Source: a virus
IMG/VR virus record: IMGVR_UViG_3300045921_000200
Coordinates: 1 to 25,698 of that record
DNA: 25,698 nt
Reading direction: 5' to 3' (one strand)
Positions 6,368 through 14,976 of the stretch are shown here, piece after piece (position 1 is the stretch's first letter; every line of letters starts with the position of its first letter). Both the position numbers and the translations under genes were made by a program. The notes beneath the pieces were generated by a model. The model saw nothing but the letters and a program-made list of their open reading frames with translations, was not told the origin of the DNA and ran no database searches.

Positions 6368-7173
6368 ACAAAAAAGAATTAATAAAATCTAAACTCTCAA
6401 ACGGTGAAGAGGTGGTATTAAGAAAAGCGTATGAAACTTCGTTTGACCTCAAAAACAAAAGATTCATAGCGTCAAAAGAGATAAGGGATAGCGACGATGA
6501 GATTGTAGACTTATCCGGTGGCGTTTTTGATCGTTATATGAAGAATCCTGTGTGGCTATTCGGTCATAGATCTACGGGCGATATAGAAGATGTAATAGGT
6601 AAGTGCGAAGATTTGAGGTTGGAGGTGGACGAAAACGGAACTAGAATGCTTACATACAGCGGGGTATATGCACCCCACCCCAAAGCTCAAATAATCAAAG
6701 CAATGCACGAGATGGGGATGTTGCTTGCTACCTCAATTGGTTTTAGGGTTCTGGAGTATGATTTTGATAATAACATCATTACAAAATGGGAATTATACGA
6801 AATATCCAATGTAATCTTGCCATCTAATCCCGAAGCAATAGCATACGGTCAGGAGAAGGGGTTGATTGATAATAAGGAGAAGGAGGAACTGATCAGACAG
6901 AAGATGTATCCGATATATAAGAAAAAATTGAAGGCTTACAGGGATTTGTTTATGCAGGATGTTTTTTTTGACCTTCTGGGAATTCAAAAAACTGGCAAGG
7001 AACTTGCAGATTTAAGAAATTTGTATGATAATATTCTTAACAGACTAAAGGCTTTGGCTGAGAACCAGCCCGAAACCGAAGTCAAAACTGCGAACCAGTT
7101 CAATTCCACAGTTGCTCCAAAAGACTCCCCAAAATTATTAACTTTGGATGATCTTTTGAAGATGGCTAATTAA
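6364..7173 (+). CDS. Prohead maturation protease, S78/HK97 family (269 aa)
   Basis: The catalytic His (H68 in 'WLFGHR') and Ser (S124 in 'LATSIGF') and the downstream 'WELYEISNVILPSNPEA' are diagnostic of HK97-type prohead proteases. These cleave the scaffold (delta) part of the capsid protein during maturation. The C-terminal third, from about residue 170, is a charged helical extension of unclear role, perhaps scaffold-like. The start overlaps the portal stop by 4 nt, indicating coupling. Confidence 0.9.
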   Translation: MNKKELIKSKLSNGEEVVLRKAYETSFDLKNKRFIASKEIRDSDDEIVDLSGGVFDRYMKNPVWLFGHRSTGDIEDVIGKCEDLRLEVDENGTRMLTYSGVYAPHPKAQIIKAMHEMGMLLATSIGFRVLEYDFDNNIITKWELYEISNVILPSNPEAIAYGQEKGLIDNKEKEELIRQKMYPIYKKKLKAYRDLFMQDVFFDLLGIQKTGKELADLRNLYDNILNRLKALAENQPETEVKTANQFNSTVAPKDSPKLLTLDDLLKMAN

Positions 7174-7235
7174 TTCCTTTCCTATAATTACAAGGTATCT
7201 AGCATATGGCGGGTGTTCAATATCTTACTCGTATA

Positions 7236-7261
7236 TTTGCGGATTACTAACAATATATAAT
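7236..7261 (+). promoter_or_regulatory. Possible promoter in the 100-nt gap before the capsid gene
   Basis: The gap 7174-7273 is AT-rich and contains TATA-TTTGCG (7236-7241) and TATAAT (7256-7261). The spacer is only 14 nt, shorter than at the other promoters. A dedicated capsid promoter would make sense because a strong terminator follows the capsid gene. The assignment is weak. Confidence 0.3.
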
Positions 7262-7273
7262 TAATATATAACT

Positions 7274-8461
7274 ATGAATACAAAAGAAAATCAAACAAAT
7301 AATGTTGTTGCTAAAGATGCAACAAATGAACAAACAGTTATAGTCAGACAATCTGACCTAGAGGCAATGCTGCACTCAGTCAAGGAGCAGTTCGACAGAG
7401 AGCGTAGAGAATCTCGTAAAAGCTTTAACTTGACAGGTGAACAAAAAGAAAAAAGATTAGAGAGCCTCCAAACCAAATCTTTATTTTATAAATCTTTGTT
7501 ATACCGAGATTTTCAGACTCTTGCTGATATCTCAGATTCAAGAGCGAAAGCCTTAAACGAAGGCAACAACTCACAGGGAGGCTTTTTAGTCCCTCAAGAA
7601 TTTGAGGCAGACGTAATTCGTTATAACAATGATTACGGAAAGATTAGAGCGAATTCCACTATCCTCGTGATGACTGCGGCAGTTCGTAAGCTTAACGAGC
7701 TAGTCAGCGAACCTACCGTCGAGATTGTGGGCGAGGCTGCGGCTATTACAGATAGTACTCCTACATTTGCAGAACCGGTTTTAACCGCGAAAAAATACGT
7801 CGGATCAGTAATTAGATCAGTAGAAATTGACGAAGACGCGGAAATCAACTTAGAAAGGTTTTTGGCTGAAAGACTCGGAATTGCATTTGCAGAAAAAGAA
7901 CAAAACGAATTCATCAATGGAACAACTTCGGGCAGCGAGGGGCTAAGGCAGGTGTCAGGTGTATCAACTGTCGTAATGCCGAACGGCAATACCAACGGTC
8001 AAGGCATCAATTGGGATCATTTACGAGATATGATTTCCAAGGCACAGAGCGTAAACCTCGAAGATGCAGAGAAAGGCAAATTCTATATGCATTCTGATGT
8101 GTGGGGTCAGTTGGAAAAATCAAAAGCTGCGGGTGACGGTAACTACTTCAATAACGTCTCTAACGCACCGATTGCTGGAATTCCACGAATGGCTTGGGGA
8201 CACGAAGTCGTCTTAGTAAACCAAATGCCAGGACTTGTAGGCCTTACCGCCTCAACCAAGTTTGTCATGTTTGCCAACCTGAAAAACCACGCCTACATTG
8301 GCGAAAGAACAGGAATGCGAATTGACGTATTGACAGAGGGTACTGTCAACAACACCAATCTAGCTGGAACTGTACAGATGGCAATAAGAGCCTACAAAAG
8401 AACAGCATTCACAACCGCCCTAAAGAGTGGAATAGTGTGGTTGGTTACATCAGCATCATAA
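7274..8461 (+). CDS. Major capsid protein, HK97 fold (395 aa)
   Basis: Residues about 1-95 form a charged, helical delta/scaffold region ('VRQSDLEAMLHSVKEQFDRE') that the upstream protease probably removes. The mature part begins near 'GNNSQGGFLVPQEFEADVIR', the usual opening of Phage_capsid proteins. It ends with 'GERTGMRIDVLTEGT', 'TVQMAIRAYKRTAF'. Length is normal for the family. It is the only head gene framed by its own gap upstream and an intrinsic terminator downstream, fitting the need for high, separate expression. Confidence 0.92.
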   Translation: MNTKENQTNNVVAKDATNEQTVIVRQSDLEAMLHSVKEQFDRERRESRKSFNLTGEQKEKRLESLQTKSLFYKSLLYRDFQTLADISDSRAKALNEGNNSQGGFLVPQEFEADVIRYNNDYGKIRANSTILVMTAAVRKLNELVSEPTVEIVGEAAAITDSTPTFAEPVLTAKKYVGSVIRSVEIDEDAEINLERFLAERLGIAFAEKEQNEFINGTTSGSEGLRQVSGVSTVVMPNGNTNGQGINWDHLRDMISKAQSVNLEDAEKGKFYMHSDVWGQLEKSKAAGDGNYFNNVSNAPIAGIPRMAWGHEVVLVNQMPGLVGLTASTKFVMFANLKNHAYIGERTGMRIDVLTEGTVNNTNLAGTVQMAIRAYKRTAFTTALKSGIVWLVTSAS

Positions 8462-8479
8462 TATCTTGATGCCGCCGGT

Positions 8480-8509
8480 AAGTGGGAGCTCCAAGCTTCC
8501 ACTTTTTTT
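8480..8509 (+). terminator. Intrinsic terminator after the capsid gene
   Basis: AAGTGGGAGCT (8480-8490) pairs with AGCTTCCACTT (8494-8504) through 11 bp including one G-U, with a CCA loop. The 3' arm runs directly into a T-tract (to 8509, then ATTTT). It is the clearest rho-independent terminator in the window. It probably leaks, since the connector genes behind it have no strong promoter. Confidence 0.9.
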
Positions 8510-8536
8510 ATTTTCTAAAATTGTTAAAATATAACC

Positions 8537-8692
8537 ATGAAAGTAAGAGCGAAACATAACCTTGCGTATGAGGGACAATCATATAATGGGGGCGACGTTT
8601 TCGAGCTGGAGGATGTCGACATGCCTACATACTCAAACGACGTCGAGCCCGTGCAGGAAGACAAACCTAAAAAAAGAGGAAAGGGGGCGTAA
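8537..8692 (+). CDS. Small head protein (51 aa)
   Basis: The frame runs from ATG 8537 to TAA 8690-8692. It begins 'MKVRAKHNLAYEGQSYNGGD', then 'VFELEDVDMPTY', and ends with a basic tail 'KPKKRGKGA'. The N-terminal pattern (beta strand, 'Y.G..Y..GD.FE') is like the short proteins often found between capsid and connector genes in siphoviruses; function there is not established to my knowledge. It lies 6 nt before the connector gene. A TAAAAT sits 6 nt before its ATG, which might restart transcription after the terminator. Confidence 0.75.
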   Translation: MKVRAKHNLAYEGQSYNGGDVFELEDVDMPTYSNDVEPVQEDKPKKRGKGA

Positions 8693-8698
8693 TCTAAT

Positions 8699-9301
8699 AT
8701 GGTAACGCTAGCAGAGGCTAAGGCGTATATACAAGTAAGTGGCAACACTTATGACGGCTTGATTACTGATATTATCAGTTATGTAACCGCAGAAATTGAG
8801 AATTATCTCAATAACAAAATCACCCCCGTAACAACGAAAACAGACGAGCCAATGATCTTCCTTAACGGAGAAACTGAATGGGTGGCTCCTGCATTCCCCA
8901 TCAGCAACGTGACCGTCAAATACGACGGGCAAGCATTAACAGATGAGGAGGATTATTATCTCAACCCCAAAGCGGGTGTTGTATATTTCCCCCAACCCCC
9001 CGAAACATCCACCAGCAAGTATACCGTGACATATACATACGGCTACAGCATTGCCAATGTACCCCAAGCGATAAAATCCGTAGCACTTAAGGCGATAAAA
9101 GCACTTTTTGACGAAAACAGACCTTCGGACAGTCCAGGGGGCGGATCGGGCAATATAACGTCCAAAAAGATTGGGGATTTTTCTGTGACATATTCCGGCA
9201 GCGGAGGAGGCGAATTGACCGGACAGGCTTATATAGTCCAAGATATTATTAATAAGGGCGGGGCAGTGTTGAACCCTTACAGAAGAGTAATATTATTCTG
9301 A
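8699..9301 (+). CDS. Head-tail connector, gp6-like (200 aa)
   Basis: The N-terminus 'MVTLAEAKAYIQVSGNTYD', 'LITDIISYVTAEIENYLNNK' has the helical pattern of HK97 gp6/SPP1 gp15-type adaptor proteins, which form the ring below the portal. It is followed by a beta-rich part ('YTVTYTYGYSIANVPQAIK') typical of this family. At 200 residues it is longer than the usual 100-110, with a Gly/Ser-rich insert near 'SPGGGSGN' and 'SGSGGGEL'. Position after the capsid supports the call. Confidence 0.8.
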   Translation: MVTLAEAKAYIQVSGNTYDGLITDIISYVTAEIENYLNNKITPVTTKTDEPMIFLNGETEWVAPAFPISNVTVKYDGQALTDEEDYYLNPKAGVVYFPQPPETSTSKYTVTYTYGYSIANVPQAIKSVALKAIKALFDENRPSDSPGGGSGNITSKKIGDFSVTYSGSGGGELTGQAYIVQDIINKGGAVLNPYRRVILF

Positions 9302-9651
9302 TGAGCGTATTATCTACTTTATACAATGTAAGTTTTAACGTCATACGAAAAGTGCAAGGCACGGGCGTTAACTCTAAAATATTCAGCGACAACACAATCA
9401 GCACGAATAACAAGGGGACTATTAGGCCGGTGACGGATGTCGCTCAACTTTTCGACCAAACCAACTACGGCCGAGAATATAATCTGTATTGTGATCATGG
9501 CGTAGATATCAAGGTGGGCGATGTAGTGACTGTAGGCACGATTAAATACAACGTAATGGGCAAATCCGTTTTTGATGATTTAGGGGGAGGAGATGTGGAA
9601 TCTCATCAACGTATAAGATTAAACAAAGCTAACAACAGTGGCGATAATTGA
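9301..9651 (+). CDS. Head closure/stopper-like protein (116 aa)
   Basis: It starts at ATG 9301, sharing one base with the previous stop. It is mostly beta ('DIKVGDVVTVGTIKYNV') and of the right size and position for the head-completion protein that closes the connector (SPP1 gp16 type). No diagnostic motif is visible, so the assignment is by gene order. It overlaps the next gene by 14 nt. Confidence 0.6.
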   Translation: MSVLSTLYNVSFNVIRKVQGTGVNSKIFSDNTISTNNKGTIRPVTDVAQLFDQTNYGREYNLYCDHGVDIKVGDVVTVGTIKYNVMGKSVFDDLGGGDVESHQRIRLNKANNSGDN

Positions 9652-10129
9652 CGTTACAATTCAAGAGAAATTAACACGGCTCATTAAGCAAGATGGCTAT
9701 TTTCGCAAAAAACTTGAGCAAGAATTAGAAGACGTTGCGGAGTTGGTCATTTTGCCAGAATACAAAAGACAAATGCCAGTTGACAAGGGTTTCGCCCGAA
9801 AAAACGCCGATATTTTTAACATTTCGCCGCTCCATAAAAAAGTAACAACCAATGTCAATAATAGGGGGCATTACTATATGGTATCCGTCCATGAAGGCAC
9901 TGGACGATATAAAGGCATGGCAGACTTTGGTCGTGTCGAGCCGGGATATACTAGAATCAATGGCTATACCAAAGAAGATAGAATTAGGTTCGCTTCTATG
10001 GCAAAAAAAGGCAAAAAATTTTCTATCAAGCCTAACAAATTTTCGCAAAGAGCGTATAATATAACAAAGCCTCAAGCAATTAAGAGCCTTGGAGCTGGAA
10101 TAAGAAGATTGATCAATGAACCCAGATAA
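9638..10129 (+). CDS. HK97 gp10-like tail completion protein (163 aa)
   Basis: The start is GTG at 9638, inside the previous gene; no ATG is available nearby. The pattern 'LPEYKRQMPVDKGFARKN', 'VSVHEGTGRYKG' and the basic C-terminus is that of HK97 gp10-family proteins, in which a conserved H-E-G turn follows a 'P.dtG.lr' element. These act at the head-tail joint. It ends within the next gene (14-nt overlap). Confidence 0.75.
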   Translation: MAIIDVTIQEKLTRLIKQDGYFRKKLEQELEDVAELVILPEYKRQMPVDKGFARKNADIFNISPLHKKVTTNVNNRGHYYMVSVHEGTGRYKGMADFGRVEPGYTRINGYTKEDRIRFASMAKKGKKFSIKPNKFSQRAYNITKPQAIKSLGAGIRRLINEPR

Positions 10130-10598
10130 TTACACTAAACAGATACAAGACAAACTCATTGCGGACTTGGCGGGTCTGCAATATAGCAATGGCGATAATC
10201 TGCTGGCGGAAGTTGTGGCTCTGGACATTGTTGTTCCTACCGGCAGACCTTACGGAGTCGTAATGCCTACCAGTTTTACAATAGAACAGAATGGCATAAG
10301 CTACGATACCAGACAAGAGAGCTTTTATATCGGGGTTATTTTCCCGGTTGAAGCCGAGGAAACAAACACCTGTGCAAAAAGCAAAATTGACATACTGACA
10401 GAGATCAAGGGCCGGATTTTGCGGTATCTTGAAAAAATGCCTGATATTCTTAATTGGAATCTTCCTAACATTGAGATATACAATGTCAGGCCGACCCGTG
10501 GAGGTATTGAATTATCTCAGAGCGAGGCGGGCATTTCACTTATTCTTAATATTAATGTAATATTCGATATCAATATCGCTAATAATCAATCATTATAA
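10116..10598 (+). CDS. Tail terminator-like protein (160 aa)
   Basis: The size, alternating helix-strand pattern ('TKQIQDKLIADLAGL', 'ISLILNINVIFDINI') and position between gp10-like and tail tube genes match tail terminator proteins (lambda gpU type). These cap the tail tube and join it to the head. No signature residue confirms this. Its stop overlaps the next small gene's start (TAATG). Confidence 0.6.
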   Translation: MNPDNYTKQIQDKLIADLAGLQYSNGDNLLAEVVALDIVVPTGRPYGVVMPTSFTIEQNGISYDTRQESFYIGVIFPVEAEETNTCAKSKIDILTEIKGRILRYLEKMPDILNWNLPNIEIYNVRPTRGGIELSQSEAGISLILNINVIFDINIANNQSL

Positions 10599-10774
10599 TG
10601 ACCAAAAAAGAGGAAAAAGAAATTACCAAAAAAATTTATAACACTGGGCAAAAAATCTTGTTTAGCAAGTATATTGATGGCCAGAAGTACGTGGTTGAAG
10701 CAAGAGACAAGGCTGAGGCAGAAAAAAAATTTGAAAAATTATTGAAAAAAGTAGAAAATAACGTAAATGGCTAA
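10598..10774 (+). CDS. Small Lys/Glu-rich protein before the tail tube gene (58 aa)
   Basis: The frame starts at ATG 10598 (TAATG overlap) and ends at TAA 10772-10774, overlapping the tail tube start by 8 nt. It begins 'MTKKEEKEITKKIYNTG', has a middle 'LFSKYIDGQKYVVEAR', and ends in a charged helix 'AEAEKKFEKLLKKVE'. The tight overlaps on both sides argue that it is real. It may serve tail assembly, but no family is recognised. Confidence 0.7.
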   Translation: MTKKEEKEITKKIYNTGQKILFSKYIDGQKYVVEARDKAEAEKKFEKLLKKVENNVNG

Positions 10775-11759
10775 CGGAATAAAAAGAAAACAAATACTTG
10801 GCATATCTAAGCAGGCAACATTCGGCGTAGCGGATACTCAAAATGATAAGTACTGGATGCCAGTCATGGAGATGACAATAGGAGAAGAGGTAAGCTATAT
10901 TGAAAATGAAGCATTCACCGGATCAATATATAAGGCCAACGATGCTCTACCAGTCATGAAGATGTGTAAGCCTTCATTCACCGTGAAGGTCAGCGAAGCG
11001 GAACTTCCATTATTACTATTATCTTTCGGTACAATGTCATCTGCATTGTATACAGGAGAGACCGCAGTATACGAGCACGTGGTGACATTTACGAATAGCA
11101 ACCAAAAGCAACTATACACCCTATTCTTAGACGATCCCGACAGAACCGACCTGATTATAGATTCTTTTAGGGTTGATACATTCAATATATCCTTCGAAAA
11201 AGGCGGCTGGATTACTGCGGAAATATCTGGGCTTGCCAGATATCCGCAGACAGGCACAGTCTCGCCGACATTGACTGAATGGCTAGAATTCAATACAAGA
11301 CACTGCAATTTTTTAATCAACGACGAGGGTCAAACTGTTGCAACCATTAACCTGTTATCTGCAAAACTCAACCATTCTTTTGGTGTCTCAGATAATGATG
11401 ACAATTTTTATTTGGGCAGTTCCGATTTGAGCACTTCATTCAACAAGGAGGCGGAATTCTCCCACGAAGTCAGCCTACATTTTCCAGATTTAACATATAA
11501 AAATAAATGGAGTGCAGGAACTCGACAGGCTTTTAGGGCAAATATAACCGATACATCAAGATTCGTAACGGGAAGCGTTGCGAATACCAATCCATTAATA
11601 AGATTCGATTATCCCAGTGCTTACCTGTCTAGCTGGTCCGAAGATGGCGGTGCTGGAGATATCCTCAAGCAAACACTCACGATCAAAGCCATAGACCGGG
11701 TAACTGTGACAGATGCTCCAATCAAGATAACGGTCAGGAATGCTGTAGCCAGCTATTAA
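10767..11759 (+). CDS. Major tail tube protein (330 aa)
   Basis: The N-terminus 'IKRKQILGISKQATFGVAD' and the repeated beta pattern ('FTVKVSEAELPLLLLSFG', 'DSFRVDTFNISFEKGG') are those of phage tail tube proteins, which stack as hexamers into the tail tube. The C-terminal domain ('IKAIDRVTVTDAPIKITVRN') is beta-rich. It is followed by a short AT-rich gap and the tail chaperone pair, as expected. Confidence 0.8.
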   Translation: MANGIKRKQILGISKQATFGVADTQNDKYWMPVMEMTIGEEVSYIENEAFTGSIYKANDALPVMKMCKPSFTVKVSEAELPLLLLSFGTMSSALYTGETAVYEHVVTFTNSNQKQLYTLFLDDPDRTDLIIDSFRVDTFNISFEKGGWITAEISGLARYPQTGTVSPTLTEWLEFNTRHCNFLINDEGQTVATINLLSAKLNHSFGVSDNDDNFYLGSSDLSTSFNKEAEFSHEVSLHFPDLTYKNKWSAGTRQAFRANITDTSRFVTGSVANTNPLIRFDYPSAYLSSWSEDGGAGDILKQTLTIKAIDRVTVTDAPIKITVRNAVASY

Positions 11760-11794
11760 TAGACTTTGGTTGTATATATTGCTAATATATATAA

Positions 11795-12184
11795 ATGGCA
11801 AAGTTTTATATTCCGAAAAGAATTGAATTATTCCCATTAATTAAACTTGACGACTGGCAAGATACCTACATCATTGTCCGATCATGCAATGCTCAAGATA
11901 TTAAGGAATTCCAACAATCAGTCTACAAAACGCAAAAAGAATTAAAAACCTTAAAGAAACAGGCAAATGTTACAGATGAGGCGATAACCGAAAAAGAGAT
12001 GGAGACATTTGATGTTATTCTGGAATTCGTGAAGGATAGGTTCATTCGCGGCGTTGTTTATGACTCAGAAGAAAATAAAAAAGTAGAGCTAACCAGAGAA
12101 GATTTGAGTCAATTTAATCTCGAAATACTCCAGTTAATTCTCGCCGAAATGTTCGGTAGGGGTAGCGATCTAAAAAAAAATTAA
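11795..12184 (+). CDS. Tail assembly chaperone gpG (129 aa)
   Basis: It lies between tail tube and tape measure, where lambda G and GT are found. It is mostly helical and charged ('QQSVYKTQKELKTLKKQ'), ending '...GSDLKKN'. The chaperone binds tape measure protein before tube polymerisation. Its last sense codons run through nine consecutive A residues, where a -1 shift opens the gpGT frame. The start is preceded by TAATATATATAA with no SD site. Confidence 0.8.
   Translation: MAKFYIPKRIELFPLIKLDDWQDTYIIVRSCNAQDIKEFQQSVYKTQKELKTLKKQANVTDEAITEKEMETFDVILEFVKDRFIRGVVYDSEENKKVELTREDLSQFNLEILQLILAEMFGRGSDLKKN
12172..12180 (+). promoter_or_regulatory. -1 programmed frameshift slippery site
   Basis: Nine consecutive A residues contain the classical A-AAA-AAA heptamer in the gpG frame (AAA 12173-12175, AAA 12176-12178). 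Slipping one base back continues AAA-TTA-AGG-CGA-TTG directly into the open downstream frame. Confidence 0.85.
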
Positions 12185-12405
12185 GGCGATTGCGTAATTA
12201 TGTGCTTGGCAATTCCTCATTATTATCCCCAAAAGACGAGGTGGACATAATGCTGTATCACTACCAGAGAGAGTTTGGTTTATCTTATCGTCAGGCTATA
12301 TCTGATCCTTACGAGAGGGTTATACTCAATTTAGCCGTTTTAAGCTATTATAATCAGAAAGAAGAAGCAGAAATTAAAAAAGCACAAAGCAAAATAAGAA
12401 AATGA
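12178..12405 (+). CDS. gpT extension of the tail chaperone (made as gpGT, about 203 aa)
   Basis: The downstream frame has no ATG start; the only near candidate is TTG at 12190. By -1 frameshift at 12172-12180 it becomes the C-terminal 75 residues of a gpGT fusion that starts at 11795. It includes 'LLSPKDEVDIMLYHYQREFG' and ends in a basic helix 'IKKAQSKIRK'. In lambda the fusion is made at a few percent of gpG and recruits the tape measure. Its stop overlaps the tape measure start by 4 nt. Confidence 0.8.
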   Translation, partial: KLRRLRNYVLGNSSLLSPKDEVDIMLYHYQREFGLSYRQAISDPYERVILNLAVLSYYNQKEEAEIKKAQSKIRK

Positions 12406-14117
12406 ATAACGTAATTGACATCTCAATAATCGCCAAGGACTTAGCCAGCTCGGTGCTGAAAGGGGTTAATGACAACATCAAAAAAACAGCTAGCGGCGTG
12501 AAGCAGTCAATGGCGGAATCGATCGAGTCCTTTCAAAATGCGGTGAAGACTTTTGGCTCAACCGCTCTACTAGGAGCAAGTGCGGGATTGACGACGTTGG
12601 GCGGTCTTGCTCTTAAGTCGGCTGATGATTTCGAGAAGGCACAGCTCAAGTATGAAGTGTTGCTCGGCAGCCAAGAAAAGGCAGCCGAAAGAGCAAAAGA
12701 GATAGCAGAATATGCGGCGAAAACTCCGTTTTCAATAAAAGATATAACCAAAGGAGATTTAATTCTTCAGGGTTTTGGTATTCGAACGGAAAAATTGTTA
12801 AAAACAATTGGCAATGCGGCCGCTGTGTCAGAGACTAATTTTGGCGAATTATCTCTTATTTTGGGTCAATTATCTCAGTCGAAGGACTTGCAGAATATAA
12901 GGCAGCTGGCAGAGCGGGGAATTGTGACGTTCAACGAGCTAAAAGAAGCCGGTATTAAGTTTGCTAAAGACGGTTCGGTAGTGAATAGTGTTGATGAGAC
13001 TTATACCAAGGTTGTAGAGATTATTGAAAAAAAATTCCGAGGCGGAGCTGAGAAGATAAGCGGAACATTATCGGGGCAGATATCTACTCTCCTTGACAAT
13101 GCTAATATAGCTCTCGGCAAGTTTGTTACTGATACTGGAATTTTAGAGGGGGCTAAAAAATTGGTTGCTGGGCTTAACCAAGCATTCGAGGGCATAGACT
13201 GGGATGGCGTTATTGAGATTTTCAATGATATAAAAGACGGGGTTATTAACGCCTTTGAAACCATAACCGAATCTGAGGCTTTCCAGGTCGGAAAAGAAGC
13301 GATTAAAAACTTCGTGAATTACTTAATTGAGAATAAGGATGCTACTGTTATGGCTATCAGTGCTATTGGCCTTACAATTCTTGCAACCTTTGTTCCGGCC
13401 ATGGTGTCGGCATCCGTTGCGGCTTTGCCTTTTATTGTTGTGTTGGGGCTTATAGCCGTCGCGGTTTTCACGCTTAAAAAAGCTTGGGATAATAATTTTT
13501 TAGGGATTCAAGACATATGGAATAATGTATGGAATAAAATCAAGCCTAAGCTGGATGAGTTGTGGGGTGTTTTTGTGGATCGGATAATTCCCGCCCTTAC
13601 CAGGTTATGGGAGAAGATTCTACCAGCCCTAGAAAAAGCTTGGCTTGTTTTGGAGCCGATAATTAAAAGGGTTTTGGCCTGGATTGGTGTTGAGGGATCC
13701 AAGCATTTGGATAGGTTTGTAGATGGGCTAACGGCCGGCGTTAATTTTGTCGCAGATTTACTCGACAAAATTAATGAAGGCTTTGATACTGTGAAATCAT
13801 TTTTAAAAATGTTGCGAGAAATTGCCAATCTTGCCTCTAAGGGCGTTGCGGACTTTGCAAAAAACTTGAAGATTCCGGGTTTCGCTGTAGGAACTAATTA
13901 TTACGGCGGTGGTCTTGCACTCGTGGGAGAGAGGGGACCTGAATTAGTGCATCTTCCCCGAGGCTCAAAGGTCAGTACGGCGAGCGAATCCAAGCAGATG
14001 CTAAGCGGTGGCGGTGGCGATATTAATATATATAATACCTTCAACAATGCAGAGGATCCCCATGCGGTAGCAATGCGGATAGCATACCAAGCAAGGAATT
14101 TAACATTCAATTATTAA
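12402..14117 (+). CDS. Tape measure protein (571 aa)
   Basis: The N-terminal part ('FEKAQLKYEVLLGSQEKA', 'LGQLSQSKDLQNIRQLAERG') is typical of tape measure proteins. A hydrophobic block around residues 315-355 ('ATVMAISAIGLTILATF', 'ALPFIVVLGLIAVAVFTL') is the membrane-inserting segment. The C-terminus has the familiar 'GFAVGTNYYGGGLALVGE', 'RGPELVHLPRGSKV'. Length sets tail length; 571 residues at about 1.5 angstrom per residue implies a short tail near 85 nm. No peptidase domain is visible. Confidence 0.9.
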   Translation: MNNVIDISIIAKDLASSVLKGVNDNIKKTASGVKQSMAESIESFQNAVKTFGSTALLGASAGLTTLGGLALKSADDFEKAQLKYEVLLGSQEKAAERAKEIAEYAAKTPFSIKDITKGDLILQGFGIRTEKLLKTIGNAAAVSETNFGELSLILGQLSQSKDLQNIRQLAERGIVTFNELKEAGIKFAKDGSVVNSVDETYTKVVEIIEKKFRGGAEKISGTLSGQISTLLDNANIALGKFVTDTGILEGAKKLVAGLNQAFEGIDWDGVIEIFNDIKDGVINAFETITESEAFQVGKEAIKNFVNYLIENKDATVMAISAIGLTILATFVPAMVSASVAALPFIVVLGLIAVAVFTLKKAWDNNFLGIQDIWNNVWNKIKPKLDELWGVFVDRIIPALTRLWEKILPALEKAWLVLEPIIKRVLAWIGVEGSKHLDRFVDGLTAGVNFVADLLDKINEGFDTVKSFLKMLREIANLASKGVADFAKNLKIPGFAVGTNYYGGGLALVGERGPELVHLPRGSKVSTASESKQMLSGGGGDINIYNTFNNAEDPHAVAMRIAYQARNLTFNY

Positions 14118-14118
14118 C

Positions 14119-14976
14119 ATGAACAACCTAACAAGAATACAATACAATGGCTTAACGATTGATTCAAACTCTCAGTATACAATATCTAGAGCAGAAGGGT
14201 TGACCGGCTTGCCCATGAGGACCAGCGAGCAACTGAAGACGGGAGCGGACGGCGGTTTATTCTTCAAGAACCTGTATGGAGCAAGGACAATAGTCATAGA
14301 GGGCCGAATATTCGCTAACACTGTAGATGATTATTTTGACGCTGAGAGGGAGCTCATCCGGGCCTTTACCAAGAGTAATGATGAACTCCCCCTAATCGTT
14401 CGATTGTGGGACGGGTCTGAGAAGTATATTAATTGCCATGTGGTCCAGACCCCTATGATAGTTTACGCCGGAGGCAATGCGACACAGGCACGGTACGCAA
14501 TCGAGCTAAGGGCTTCCGATCCCTATTGGGGGGATGCTAGCACAATCACAGAGTCAATTTTTTTAGCCGATTCGGGGGGGTTGCCTATTAAGGACGGAAC
14601 CCCCCTACCGGCTCCGTTGGGCTATAACGCCCAAAACTACAAGGTAATTAATAATACTGGCGATGTTGCTAATTACGCAAAAATGACAATATACGGAAGT
14701 GTCACTAATCCGGCTGTTAAGGTTGTTAATTCTGCTGGAACTTTTGATTTTAGTTTCGCTTCCACTCTTAACTCTAGCGAGAGAATTGTGATAGAGGTAA
14801 TCAATAATGACCTGTACGTAACTAAGGGCGGCGTGAATTGGCTGCAATACATGACGGGAGATTATCCGATACTCCAGACCGGAGGTAATACAATACAATA
14901 CACCGCTAGCATATACGATTCTACTACTTATCTAGAGGTAGAGTTTCGGAATAAATACCTAAATATATCAACATGA
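14119..14976 (+). CDS. Distal tail protein Dit, phage tail family (285 aa)
   Basis: The N-terminal half ('YTISRAEGLTGLPMRTSE', 'FKNLYGARTIVIEGRIF', 'AIELRASDPYWGD') matches the hub-forming Dit family of Gram-positive siphoviruses. The C-terminal half is a beta galectin-like domain ('YLEVEFRNKYLNIST'). It directly follows the tape measure and overlaps the next gene by 4 nt, the usual order tape measure, Dit, Tal. Confidence 0.85.
   Translation: MNNLTRIQYNGLTIDSNSQYTISRAEGLTGLPMRTSEQLKTGADGGLFFKNLYGARTIVIEGRIFANTVDDYFDAERELIRAFTKSNDELPLIVRLWDGSEKYINCHVVQTPMIVYAGGNATQARYAIELRASDPYWGDASTITESIFLADSGGLPIKDGTPLPAPLGYNAQNYKVINNTGDVANYAKMTIYGSVTNPAVKVVNSAGTFDFSFASTLNSSERIVIEVINNDLYVTKGGVNWLQYMTGDYPILQTGGNTIQYTASIYDSTTYLEVEFRNKYLNIST

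Noticed and set aside
12190-12405. Independent gene starting at TTG 12190
   Set aside because: The -1 frameshift at 12172-12180 explains the frame better and matches conserved G/GT organisation.
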